A stretch of 64,000 nt of DNA from the NCBI GenBank assembly GCA_963732925.1, contig CAVTBJ010000010.1:104836-168835 (forward strand), read 5' to 3'. The notes under the pieces are model-generated. The model ran no database searches and was not told the origin of the DNA. It saw only the letters and a program-made list of their open reading frames with translations. The stretch comes from DASZRZ01 sp963732925 (GTDB lineage Bacteria; Acidobacteriota; Terriglobia; Terriglobales; Acidobacteriaceae). Position numbers and translations under genes: made by a program. Of the stretch, positions 29,465 to 37,903 are shown one piece after another (position 1 is the first letter of the stretch; each line of letters begins with the position of its first letter).

Positions 29465-30829
29465 CTAGCTGTGAGTGACGTTCACCTGCTGGCGCGGCTT
29501 ATTTTCACGCACAAAGATGGAATCCTGAGTTGGCTCGGCATCGCACTCGATGGCCAAGGTGGTGACTGGGGAATCCGGGGCCTTGCCAGGCAAGCCCGTC
29601 AGACGCACGCGAAATTCGTCCTGCAGGAACTTGACGGGCTGTCCGGAGACGTGGAGCCGCGCCGAGGTCACCTTCTCCCGCAGTCCGCTGAAGGCCACCT
29701 GCCCGCCTTCGGGCCAGAAATGCACGTGCATGTACAGCGTGTTTCCTTTGCGGGTAAAGCTGGCGTAATTGTGGCGCCGCACCTGGCAGAGCTCGGACTG
29801 GCGCACGGTTTCGCCGCTTCCCTCCATCCATTTTCCGACCTCGCCGAGAATGCGCACCGACTCCTCAGGGACGGAGCCGTCAGGCTTGGGACCGATGTTC
29901 AGCAGGTAATTGCCGGTATCGCGGCAGCAGGTGATGAGGTTGCGGATGACGGTTCGCGACGACTTCCAGTTATCGTCGGCGGCCTGGTATCCCCAACTGT
30001 CGTTGAGGGTCATGCAGGACTCCCAGGCGCGGCCCTGGTTTTCCGGGGTAATGCGCTGTTCGGGAGTGGCGAAGTCGCCGGCCAGCTTATTGCGGTTGTT
30101 GACGATGATGTCCGGCTGCAGCTTGAACACCATTTCGTTCATCTTGTCGGACTCCCATCCGGCGCGGTCGAGAGGCCAGGAGACGTCGTACCAGAGCACG
30201 TCCACCTTGCCGTAATTACTCATCAGTTCGCGGATGTGAGTGTGAATGTAATCCACGAAGCGGCGGCGCGCGGCTTCATCGGTGGCGCAGCGGGCGCCGT
30301 CGGGATGGTGCCAGTCCATGAGGGAATAATAAAAGCCGACACGCATGCCCTCGGCGCGGGCGGCTTCGACGTACTCCCGCACCAGGTCGCGGCCGGGGCC
30401 CTGTTTAGGGGCGCAGTAGTCGGTGGTCTGGGTAGCAAAGTTGCAGAAGCCCTCATGGTGTTTGGTCGTCATCACCATGTACTTCTGGCCGGTCGCCTTG
30501 GCGAGCGCAGCCCATTCGCGCGCGGCATTCGGCTTGGGCTGGAAGCGCTTGGCCAGGGGCTCATACTCGGCCACGGGAATACCTTCATTCTCCATCACCC
30601 ACTCATGCCGCCCGAGGACGCTATACAGGCCCCAGTGAATAAACATGCCGAAGCGCGCCTGGTGCCACCATTGCATGCGACGCGCCCGGTCGGCGGGATC
30701 GCCGGACTGCGGAGGCTCGTCGGTTGGAGGCACCAACTGGGCTGACAGGTTCCAGGGCACTGCCGCCAGGCCAGCGGCAGTTGCGGCTCCCGCGAGCCAT
30801 GCCCGTCGCGAAAATCCAGGGTGGTCCAT
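29465..30829 (-). CDS. GH29 alpha-L-fucosidase, Tat-exported
   Basis: 454 residues from the ATG at 30829 (MDHPGFSRRAWLAGAATAAG, Tat signal), with AGGAGGAT upstream; the longer frame to 30937 lacks a signal. GH29 motifs: QWWHQARFGMFIHWGLYSVLG, TTKHHEGFCNF, and VDVLWYDVSW, where the Asp is the expected nucleophile, with NNRNKL and CMTLNDSWGY further on. It hydrolyses terminal alpha-L-fucose from glycans in the periplasm. It lies 104 bases after the mutarotase in the fucose operon, which supports the role strongly. Length is normal; there is no extra carbohydrate-binding domain. Confidence 0.93.
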   Translation of the reverse strand: MDHPGFSRRAWLAGAATAAGLAAVPWNLSAQLVPPTDEPPQSGDPADRARRMQWWHQARFGMFIHWGLYSVLGRHEWVMENEGIPVAEYEPLAKRFQPKPNAAREWAALAKATGQKYMVMTTKHHEGFCNFATQTTDYCAPKQGPGRDLVREYVEAARAEGMRVGFYYSLMDWHHPDGARCATDEAARRRFVDYIHTHIRELMSNYGKVDVLWYDVSWPLDRAGWESDKMNEMVFKLQPDIIVNNRNKLAGDFATPEQRITPENQGRAWESCMTLNDSWGYQAADDNWKSSRTVIRNLITCCRDTGNYLLNIGPKPDGSVPEESVRILGEVGKWMEGSGETVRQSELCQVRRHNYASFTRKGNTLYMHVHFWPEGGQVAFSGLREKVTSARLHVSGQPVKFLQDEFRVRLTGLPGKAPDSPVTTLAIECDAEPTQDSIFVRENKPRQQVNVTHS

Positions 30830-30933
30830 GAATTCATCCTCCTCGTGCGTTTGCGTCGGGCGTGCGCTTGCCCAATCTGTGTACTGCGACCCGAGTCTTT
30901 GGCCCTCTGTGCTTGTCGATCCGTGCCTGCCGA

Positions 30934-31275
30934 TCATTGCGACTTCAAGTCGAACACCTTATCCATCAGCAGCCACTTTTCGCCCGGGCGGGCCTGGGGA
31001 AGCGGCTTCTGGAATCGCCACATCAGCTCCTCCCATTGGCGCACCTTGGGGTTGGCATCGTCGGCGCGCTGCTTGGCTTCAAACGAAAAGTCTTCATTTA
31101 CATCCATGATCATGAACATGCGCGTAGCGATGCGGTAGATCTGGAGGTCTTCGATGCCGGCGTCGCGAATACTCGCGGCGATCTCAGGCCAGATCTTCTG
31201 GTGGTAGCGCTCGTACTCGGCGATGAGTTGGGGATCGTCCTTCAGATCGAGGGCAAGGCAATAGCGTCGGGTCAT
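30934..31275 (-). CDS. L-fucose/L-rhamnose mutarotase (COG3254 family)
   Basis: 113 residues. The start overlaps the fucP stop by four bases (ATGA), typical of translational coupling. The family pattern is clear: YCLALDLKDDPQLIAEYERYHQKIWPEI carries the conserved Tyr and His (about residues 21-25) that act in RhaM, and MFMIMDVNEDFSF and the WQ...MWRFQKPLP-type end also fit. It interconverts anomers of the imported 6-deoxy sugar so that the dehydrogenase receives the right form. In fucose operons the same family serves as fucose mutarotase. A longer frame through this region is an out-of-frame read of fucP. Confidence 0.9.
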   Translation of the reverse strand: MTRRYCLALDLKDDPQLIAEYERYHQKIWPEIAASIRDAGIEDLQIYRIATRMFMIMDVNEDFSFEAKQRADDANPKVRQWEELMWRFQKPLPQARPGEKWLLMDKVFDLKSQ

Positions 31276-32600
31276 AATTCCTGCGCTCCGCTGCGCGCCA
31301 GCGCCGGACGTGGCACGAGGGCGTGCGTGGGTTTGTATCCACTCATAGCGAAATACAGAATGTAGACGTAGCAGACCAGCGGAACCAGAAACGCGGTCTG
31401 GATATTGCTGGCATCGGAGATGCGGCCCATGATCGCCGGAAACAGCGCACCCCCGATAATGGCCATGACCATCAGCGACGAGCCGCGCTTGGTGAGCGGC
31501 CCGAGATTCTTGATGCCCAGGGCAAAAATGGTGGGAAACATGATGGAGTGGAAGAATCCGATCAGCACCACGGCTCCTACGGGCACGATGCCGGAGCCGG
31601 TGATGGCCACCACCGCGCACACCAGAGAGCCCATGGTAAACAGCGCCAGCAGGCGCGCCGGGGGAACACGCTTCATCAGGGCGGAGCCACCGAAGCGTCC
31701 CAGCATGAAGCCGATCCAGTGTCCCAGCAGGTAGTACCACGCCATGCGCGCGGTCAATCCAGGCATGGTGTGTTGCGCAAAGCGGATGACGAAGCTTCCC
31801 ACTCCAACCTGCGCGCCCACGTAGAAGAATTGCGCTACCACGCCCCTGACCAGGTGGCGCTGCGCCAGAACATTCGCCCACGAGGGGCTTTGCTCGGCGC
31901 CGGCGTCGCCGCCCTTCTCGACCACCTCCGGCAGGTGGGTAACCACGATCAGGATGGCCACGAACACGAAGATGGCGGCAATCAGGACGTAGGGGAGACG
32001 TACGCTGCTTGCCTGGGCGGTACGGTAGGCCTGCTCCTGGGCGGCGGACAAAAGGGCCCGTTGCTGCGGGGTGTACTCGCTGCCGGTGAGAATAAACAGG
32101 CCCAGCAGCATGGCTCCCACGGCCCCAACCGCATTGAAGGACTGCGCCAGATTCAGGCGCCGTTCCGAACTTTCGCTGGGGCCCAGGATGGTCACGTAGG
32201 GATTGGACGCCACCTCCAGAAAACTCTGGCCACACGCCATGATGAACAGAGCGACCAGAAAGAACGCGTAGGTGCCGAGCGCCGAAGCGGGCACAAACAG
32301 CAGGGCCCCAAAGGCACACAGCGCCAGCCCGGTCAGGATGCCGCGCTTATATCCAATGCGCTCCATCAAGCGTCCGGCCGGCAGGGCGGCCAGGAAGTAT
32401 CCGCCGAAGAAGGCCACCTGGATGAACGACGACTGAAAATCGTTGAGCGCGAATGCGTCCTTGAAGCGGGGGATGAGGATGTCGTTCAGGTTGACGCCAA
32501 ACGCCCACAGGAAGAACAGGCTGGTGATCAGAATGAAGGGCGCGAGATAACGCCGTTCGGTGATAGGCGCCGCGGTTGCGGGTTGGGGGGAAGCCGCCAT
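31272..32600 (-). CDS. fucP: L-fucose:proton symporter FucP
   Basis: About 442 residues, 12 membrane segments. The FHS-type features are LITSLFFLWAFGVNLNDILIP, GGYFLAALPAGRLMERIGYKRG, MACGQSFLEVASNPYVTILGP and RLNLAQSFNAVGA, all typical of FucP and its relatives for glucose or galactose. The ATG at 32600 has AGGAGTGAAACA upstream; a GTG at 32612 abuts that site and is less likely. It sits between an SDR and the mutarotase of the fucose operon. It would import L-fucose; galactose or arabinose transport cannot be excluded. Confidence 0.9.
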   Translation of the reverse strand: MAASPQPATAAPITERRYLAPFILITSLFFLWAFGVNLNDILIPRFKDAFALNDFQSSFIQVAFFGGYFLAALPAGRLMERIGYKRGILTGLALCAFGALLFVPASALGTYAFFLVALFIMACGQSFLEVASNPYVTILGPSESSERRLNLAQSFNAVGAVGAMLLGLFILTGSEYTPQQRALLSAAQEQAYRTAQASSVRLPYVLIAAIFVFVAILIVVTHLPEVVEKGGDAGAEQSPSWANVLAQRHLVRGVVAQFFYVGAQVGVGSFVIRFAQHTMPGLTARMAWYYLLGHWIGFMLGRFGGSALMKRVPPARLLALFTMGSLVCAVVAITGSGIVPVGAVVLIGFFHSIMFPTIFALGIKNLGPLTKRGSSLMVMAIIGGALFPAIMGRISDASNIQTAFLVPLVCYVYILYFAMSGYKPTHALVPRPALARSGAQEL

Positions 32601-32614
32601 TGGCTGTTTCACTC

Positions 32615-33397
32615 CTAAGTGAGTGCGCGGTCCAGGTGCACGTATCCGCCATCCACGAATACATGCTGCGCGGTGATGTGTCCGGCTTGCGGGCTCAGCA
32701 GGAACAGCACCGCCGCGGCGATATCTTCCGGGCGGGTCATGCGCTTGCCCAGGGGAATCTTGACCATGATGGCCGCAAGTTTTTCCTCAGGATCAGGAAA
32801 GGTATTCAGCCACTGGCGGTAGAGGGGCGTCATGACCTCGGAGGGGACGATGGCGTTGACGCGCATGCCGTAGGGCAACAGCTCCACGGCCCATTCCCGC
32901 GTGAGGGCGAGAATAGCGCCCTTGGAGGAGGCGTAACCCGAGGTGCCGCCCTGGCCGGTGAGCGCCGTCTTGGAGGCAATATTCACAATCGGCCCCGAGA
33001 CACGCTTGAGGTAGGGCAGCGCAAAGTGCGCCATGTTGTAGTAGTGCAGCAGATTGCGCTCGAGCGACTCGATGTACTGCTGGGGGCTGCCATGCTCCAG
33101 CCCAATCTTGTCGTTGACGCCGGCATTGTTCACCAGGGCGTCAATGTGGCCGCAGGCTTCCGCGGCCTGGCGAACCGCGGCTTCGCAACTGCGCGCGTCC
33201 TTCAGGTCCGCGTTAACGCAATAGGCGGTCGCGCCCGACTTGCGAAGGTCCGCCAGAAGATTCCCGGCGGCATCGGCATCGCGATCCACGATGACAGGCA
33301 CGGCGCCTTCCTCCACGCAGCCGCGCACGATGGCCTCGCCAATTCCCTTGGCGCCGCCGGTGACAAGCACAACCCGCTGGCTTAGTTGGAGGTCCAT
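32615..33397 (-). CDS. Short-chain dehydrogenase, probable L-fucose dehydrogenase
   Basis: 260 residues: TGGAKGIG cofactor motif near residue 13, NNAG, and catalytic YASSKGAIL. The start overlaps the end of the lactonase gene by 16 bases; the longer frame to 33529 is discarded because it lies inside that gene. In this operon one of two SDRs should oxidise L-fucose to L-fucono-1,5-lactone and the other should oxidise 2-keto-3-deoxy-L-fuconate. The distinctive N-terminus MDLQLSQRVVLVTGGAKGIG and the segment SKTALTGQGGTSGYASSK resemble L-fucose dehydrogenases. Which SDR does which step is inference. Confidence 0.82.
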   Translation of the reverse strand: MDLQLSQRVVLVTGGAKGIGEAIVRGCVEEGAVPVIVDRDADAAGNLLADLRKSGATAYCVNADLKDARSCEAAVRQAAEACGHIDALVNNAGVNDKIGLEHGSPQQYIESLERNLLHYYNMAHFALPYLKRVSGPIVNIASKTALTGQGGTSGYASSKGAILALTREWAVELLPYGMRVNAIVPSEVMTPLYRQWLNTFPDPEEKLAAIMVKIPLGKRMTRPEDIAAAVLFLLSPQAGHITAQHVFVDGGYVHLDRALT

Positions 33398-34233
33398 GCC
33401 GCCGCCTTGATTCGGTAGAACCGAGTCGCATTGAGGCCCAAAATTCCCTCCTGTTCGGCAGGCGAGCACTGCGCGATGTACTCGCGAACCAGGTTCGCGA
33501 CCTGGCTGTAGCTCGCCGCCAGCAGACATACCGGCCAGTCCGAACCGAACATCAGGCGGTCTGGCCCGAATGCTTCAAAGACCGTGTCGAGATAAGGCTT
33601 GAGTTCCCCGGCAGTCCACTTGTCCCAATGGGCTTCGGTGACGATTCCGGAAAGCTTGCAGCAGACATTGGGATGCTCGGCCAGCTTGCGGATCCAGCCT
33701 CTCCAGCCCGCACTCTGGCCGTCGCGGATTTCGGGCTTGGCGATGTGGTCGAGCACGAAAGCCTGCTGCGGGAGCCGCGCCGCGAGTCCCACCGCCGCCG
33801 GCAACTGCCGGGGGTATACCAGCAAATCGTAGGTAAAGCCGAAGGGTTGCAACTCCCGCAGGCCGCGCAGGAACTCGCGCCCAAGCAGGAAGAAATCATC
33901 GGTCTCGGACTGCGCAATGTGGCGGAAGCCCACCAGCCGCTCGAACTGGGAAAAATGCCGCAGGCGCTCGGCCACGCCGGGTGAGCGGAGGTCGACCCAG
34001 CCCACTACGCCAGCAATGAAGCTGTGCTTTTGAGCCAAGTCCAGCAAAAATTCGGTTTCTTCCTCGGACTGGTCCGCCTGCACGGCGATGCTGGCGTCGA
34101 TGCCGTTGCGGGCCAGCTCGGGAGCGAGATCGGCGGGCAGGTAATCGCGCTTCAGCACCGGCATAGCATCGGTGATCCAGGCATCGCGGACCGGATTATA
34201 GCGCCAAAAGTGCTGATGAGCGTCGATTCTCAT
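33382..34233 (-). CDS. Amidohydrolase, probable L-fuconolactonase (COG3618)
   Basis: 283 residues. The metal-site start MRIDAHQHFWRY, then GFRHIAQ, FVLDHIAKPEI and LMFGSDWPVC, identify the COG3618 amidohydrolase family, members of which hydrolyse L-fucono-1,5-lactone, L-rhamnono-lactone or 4-sulfomuconolactone. With fucP, the mutarotase and GH29 around it, L-fuconolactone is the best guess. It is nine bases downstream of one SDR gene and overlaps the next by 16 bases. Length is as expected; the protein is cytosolic. Confidence 0.88.
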   Translation of the reverse strand: MRIDAHQHFWRYNPVRDAWITDAMPVLKRDYLPADLAPELARNGIDASIAVQADQSEEETEFLLDLAQKHSFIAGVVGWVDLRSPGVAERLRHFSQFERLVGFRHIAQSETDDFFLLGREFLRGLRELQPFGFTYDLLVYPRQLPAAVGLAARLPQQAFVLDHIAKPEIRDGQSAGWRGWIRKLAEHPNVCCKLSGIVTEAHWDKWTAGELKPYLDTVFEAFGPDRLMFGSDWPVCLLAASYSQVANLVREYIAQCSPAEQEGILGLNATRFYRIKAAAWTSN

Positions 34234-34242
34234 AGATGATGT

Positions 34243-35079
34243 TCAGCGGCGCAGCTTGAAAAAGCCGCCGTCGATAGGATAATCCGCTCCGGTGACAAAC
34301 GACCCCTCGTCGGAGCAGAGGAACAGCGCCAGAGCGGCCACCTCACGAGGCTCGCCCATGCGCCCCACGGGCTGAGCCTGCGAGAGTTTCTCGAACATCT
34401 CCTGTTCGCGTCCTGGGTAGTTCCTGGCCAGGTAGCCGTCCACAAACGGGGTGTGGATGCGCGCCGGCGAAACGCAGTTGCAGCGGATGTTGTGTTGCAC
34501 GTAGTCCTGGGCGACCGAGTAGGTCATGGCGACGACCGCTCCCTTGCTCATGGAATAGGCAAAGCGATCGGCTACCGCGGTGGTGGCGGCGGTGGAGGCC
34601 ATATTCAGGATGACGCCGCCGCCGTTCTGCTTCATGGGTCCGACACAGGCCCGCATGCAGTGGTACATGCCTTTCACGTTGACGCGAAAGACGGCGTCAA
34701 AATCCTTCTCGCTGGTATCTTCGATCTTTCCGATATGGGCGATACCGGCGTTGTTCACCAGAATGTGAATGGGGCCGGCCTGGGCAATGCGGGCAAATGT
34801 TTTCTCGACCTGGTCCCAACTGCCGACATCGCACTGAAAGGCTTCCGCACGGCCGCCGCCGCGGGTGATTTCCTTGACTGCCTGATCGGCGGCGCCGCCG
34901 TTAAGTTCAAGGATGCAAATGCTGGCCCCTGCAGCGGCAAAGCAGTCCGCGATGGCCCGGCCAATGCCGCTGGCCCCGCCGGTGACGACGGCGGTTTTTC
35001 CGTCGAGGCGAAAATTGGGGGCGCGTAAAACCTCAGGTTCGGTCCGAGCCGCGTCTTTCGGCGGCGCTTGCAGCTTCAC
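34243..35079 (-). CDS. Short-chain dehydrogenase, probable 2-keto-3-deoxy-L-fuconate dehydrogenase
   Basis: 278 residues. TGGASGIGRAIA, NNAGIAH and YSMSKGAVV are the SDR motifs; a 25-residue extension precedes the Rossmann fold. The end of the protein, VTGADYPIDGGFFKLRR, and the segment NIRCNCVSPARIHTPFVDGYLA resemble 2-keto-3-deoxy-L-fuconate dehydrogenase. Its ATG overlaps the dehydratase stop by four bases. It would oxidise the product of the dehydratase, completing the oxidative branch of fucose breakdown. The next enzyme (a hydrolase or aldolase for 2,4-diketo-3-deoxyfuconate) is not in the window. Confidence 0.8.
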   Translation of the reverse strand: MKLQAPPKDAARTEPEVLRAPNFRLDGKTAVVTGGASGIGRAIADCFAAAGASICILELNGGAADQAVKEITRGGGRAEAFQCDVGSWDQVEKTFARIAQAGPIHILVNNAGIAHIGKIEDTSEKDFDAVFRVNVKGMYHCMRACVGPMKQNGGGVILNMASTAATTAVADRFAYSMSKGAVVAMTYSVAQDYVQHNIRCNCVSPARIHTPFVDGYLARNYPGREQEMFEKLSQAQPVGRMGEPREVAALALFLCSDEGSFVTGADYPIDGGFFKLRR

Positions 35080-36770
35080 AATGAAACTCCTCGTTTCCAG
35101 GGAATGAAATCGTCCTGCCGCAGCAACTCGGCCTTGGTGTTCAGCTTGCCGCTGGCAACATCAATAATCTTTTCCAGCAAAGCCTCGGCGGATTCCGCAA
35201 TGCTGGTGCCGTCCTCGAGAATGGTTCCGGTGTTGAAGTCAATAATGTCGGACATGCGGCGGGCCAAGTCGGAATTGGTAGCGATCTTCATGACCGGCGC
35301 GACGGGGTTGCCCGTGGGCGTGCCCAGTCCGGTGGTAAACAGGACGATATTCGCTCCCGCGCCCACCTGGGCGGTGACGCACTCCACGTCGTTGCCCGGC
35401 GTGCACTGCAGGTGCAGGCCTTTTGCCCTCGAGTATTCAGGATAGTCAATCACCGCGGCCACGGGCGCGGTTCCGCCCTTCTTGGCCGCCCCGGCCGACT
35501 TCATGGCGTCCGTGATGAGCCCGTCGCGGATATTGCCGGGAGACGGATTCATGTCGAAGGCGGCCTTGACGGCTTTGGCGCGCGCCGCGTAGTCGCGCAT
35601 GAGGTCGATGAAGCGATTGGCGACGGACTCGTCGACGCAGCGGTTAATCAGCTCCTGCTCCACGCCGCACAGCTCGGGGAACTCAGAGAGAATGGTGGCG
35701 CCGCCGAGGGCGACCAGCATGTCAGAAACATGGCCAAGGACGGGATTGGCGGTGAGGCCGGAAAAGCCGTCCGAGCCGCCGCATTTCAGGCCGATCCTCA
35801 GGTCGGCAAGCGGTGCGGGCTCGCGTTTGGAGGTCTGGTCCAATTTGGCGAGGCCTTCGAAAGTCTGGCGGATGGCCTGGAAGAGCATTTCCCTCTCGGA
35901 AGGGCTCTTCTGCTGCTCGAAGATGAGTACGGGTTTGTCGAGATGGGGATTGCGCTGCCGGATCTGCTCCTCGAGCATGGAGGTCTGCGAATGCTGGCAG
36001 CCCAGGCTCAGGACGGTGGCTCCGGCGACGTTGGGATGGTTGATGTACCCGGCCAGAAGCCCGCAGAGGTTGTGGGCGTCCTCCCGGGTTCCACCGCAGC
36101 CGGCCTGGTGGATGAGGAACTTGATGCCGTCGACGTTCTCAAAGACGCGATGGGGGGCACTGGTTGGAAGCTCGCGGCCGGAGCCGTTGCCCGGAGTTTG
36201 CGTCTGGAAGCGTTCTTTCACCAGATCAGCGACGAACTGGCGGTAGGGGCGCGGCGGCCCGGCGAATCCTAGCTCTTCTTCAAAGGCCTCCTTCAAGGCC
36301 TCGATGTTGCGGTTCTCGCAAAACACCAGTGGAACCACCAGCCAGTAATTGCGCGTTCCTACCTGACCGTCAGCGCGGCGATAGCCGGAGAATGTGCGCG
36401 AACGCCAGCGCGACACATCGGGCGCGGTCCAGGAATAGGTTCGCGACTTGCCATGAAAGCCGGAGGTGGCGTGGACCAGGTTCAAAGTAGTGACGGCCTC
36501 GCCCCGGGCGATGGGCTTCGTGGCCTTGCCCACGGTAATGCCATACATGCGGACCTCGTCTCCGACGGCGCGGTCCTCCAGCATGAATTTATGCTTGGGA
36601 GCGACATCGGACACCAGTTCCACCTGCGCACCATTCACGGCGATGCTTTCGCCGCGGCGCAACGCGACCAATGCGATGGCCACATTATCGTGAGGGTCCA
36701 TCTGCAAGACCCGCCGGCCGGCGCCTTCGCGGACTCCTTCTGTTGCTTCGATCTGGGCGCGGTCCGTCAT
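35076..36770 (-). CDS. UxaA-family dehydratase (altronate/galactarate type), candidate L-fuconate dehydratase
   Basis: 564 residues from the ATG at 36770 (MTDRAQIEATEG), with GGAGG upstream. The N-terminal ~90 residues look like an SAF domain (DNVAIALVALRRGESIAV). The main part has UxaA/GarD features: FSGYRRADGQVGTRNYWLVVP, HQAGCGGTREDA, LSLGCQHSQTSMLE, LKCGGSDGFSGLTANP and TPGNDVECVTAQVGAG, with conserved Cys likely for an iron-sulfur or metal site. The family dehydrates sugar acids. As first gene of the fucose operon it probably takes the place of the enolase-type fuconate dehydratase. Altronate as substrate (next to uxaC elsewhere) cannot be ruled out. Confidence 0.84.
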   Translation of the reverse strand: MTDRAQIEATEGVREGAGRRVLQMDPHDNVAIALVALRRGESIAVNGAQVELVSDVAPKHKFMLEDRAVGDEVRMYGITVGKATKPIARGEAVTTLNLVHATSGFHGKSRTYSWTAPDVSRWRSRTFSGYRRADGQVGTRNYWLVVPLVFCENRNIEALKEAFEEELGFAGPPRPYRQFVADLVKERFQTQTPGNGSGRELPTSAPHRVFENVDGIKFLIHQAGCGGTREDAHNLCGLLAGYINHPNVAGATVLSLGCQHSQTSMLEEQIRQRNPHLDKPVLIFEQQKSPSEREMLFQAIRQTFEGLAKLDQTSKREPAPLADLRIGLKCGGSDGFSGLTANPVLGHVSDMLVALGGATILSEFPELCGVEQELINRCVDESVANRFIDLMRDYAARAKAVKAAFDMNPSPGNIRDGLITDAMKSAGAAKKGGTAPVAAVIDYPEYSRAKGLHLQCTPGNDVECVTAQVGAGANIVLFTTGLGTPTGNPVAPVMKIATNSDLARRMSDIIDFNTGTILEDGTSIAESAEALLEKIIDVASGKLNTKAELLRQDDFIPWKRGVSL

Positions 36771-36978
36771 GGCCGGCCTCCATTCCCTGCTTCCGGCGGC
36801 GCCTGCCCACAGGCAGGTTGTGAATGTAGAAACAGCTCCCGACATCATGGCCTCGCTACTCCACGGAATCTTTAGACCAGCATTTTACATGGAGTGGATA
36901 CTGCCGCTTTGCGGCCTGGCGCGCCAAGCGCGAGCATCAGCAGCACTATCGTTTGCGATGGGCTGCAATCTATATCAA

Positions 36979-36996
36979 TGAATTAGGCCTAATTCA
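36979..36996. promoter_or_regulatory. 18-bp perfect palindrome, candidate operator of the fucose operon
   Basis: TGAATTAGGCCTAATTCA is a perfect 18-base palindrome in the 290-base gap between the dehydratase gene (leftward) and the IclR gene (rightward), 65 bases before the IclR start. It is AT-rich compared with its surroundings. IclR proteins bind palindromes of about 12-20 bases and often control the divergent operon. Palindrome and position are seen; binding is inference. Confidence 0.55.
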
Positions 36997-37013
36997 ACAT
37001 AAAAAACAGGCAG

Positions 37014-37026
37014 TTTACGTTGTAAA
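37014..37026. promoter_or_regulatory. Second small inverted repeat in the divergent gap
   Basis: TTTACGTTGTAAA consists of the arms TTTAC and GTAAA around GTT, 17 bases after the larger palindrome and 34 bases before the IclR start. It could be a second operator or part of the promoter. The chance of a 5-bp inverted repeat is not low, so confidence is limited. Confidence 0.3.
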
Positions 37027-37060
37027 TGCCGCCAGCATCCATCGGGGAACAGAGGGCGGC

Positions 37061-37868
37061 ATGTTGCGATTGAAAGAATCCAAGTCTGCGCCAGTCGGCG
37101 TCATCACCAAGGTGCTGAGAATTCTGGAGACGCTGCAGGATGCTCGCGCTCCGCTGCAGCTGAAGGAAATCTCGGTCCTAACGGAGATCAACAAGAGCAC
37201 CGCCTATCGCTTTCTCGCCCACCTGGAGAGCGAAGGCTACCTGTTCCGCAACGACGCGGGCGCCTATGTCGATGGGTCCGAAGCTGGTGCGCCTGGGTTC
37301 CGGCGGCGCCTATCATGCCACGTTGCGGCACGGTGAGCCGCCCGGTAATGCAGAACCTGTGGATTTCCACCACCGAAACCGTGAACCTCGGAGTGGTATC
37401 GGGACTCGACGTGCTTTATGTGGATGTGCTGGAGAGCACGCACTCCTTCCGCATGGTGTCACAAATCGGCGCCCGGCGCCCGCTGCACTGCACCGCGCTG
37501 GGCAAAGCCATGCTTGCCTTTCTCAGCCCCAGCGAGCGCGAAGGGGCCATAGGATCGCTGCGGCTGGAGAAGTTCGCTCCGCAAACCATCTCCTCGGCTG
37601 CCAGCCTTCGCAAGGAACTGAAGAAGGTGGCGGAGCAGGGCTACGCTGTGGACGACGAAGAAGCCTGCGTGGGCTCCCGCTGCGTGGCCTGTCCCATCTT
37701 CGACCAGAGCGGAAAGATGGCAGGCGCGCTAGTGTATCGGGCCCGGTCAGCCGCATCGATCGACAACGGCTGCTCGCCATCGGCCGACAGGTACGCCAAG
37801 GCGCGGAACTCATCTCCCACAATCTCGGCTACAAGAAGCCCACGGCAAGGGTGGCGGGCACGGGCTGA
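37061..37868 (+). pseudogene. IclR family regulator, broken by three frameshifts
   Basis: Pieced together from three frames, the protein is a normal IclR regulator of about 268 residues. The helix-turn-helix is LQLKEISVLTEINKSTAYRFLAHLE; the effector domain includes TTETVNLGVVSGLDVLYVDV, HCTALGKAMLAFL and GYAVDDEEACVGSRCVA. The start at 37061 (MLRLKESK) has GAGGGCGG upstream. Breaks lie near 37269 (one base inserted), near 37330 (one inserted) and near 37728 (one missing). The divergent position next to a fucose operon matches the IclR gene of the Campylobacter jejuni fucose locus (established knowledge). Either a true pseudogene, which would leave the operon unregulated, or uncorrected sequence; I lean to the latter. 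Confidence 0.75.
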
Positions 37869-37903
37869 ACCGGTTTGCCCCGTCGCCGCCCTCTCCCGTG
37901 TTG

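Noticed and set aside
31276..32319. Apparent 461-residue protein ending in the mutarotase
   Set aside because: The first ~348 residues are an out-of-frame read of fucP; the real mutarotase starts at the ATGA overlap at 31275.
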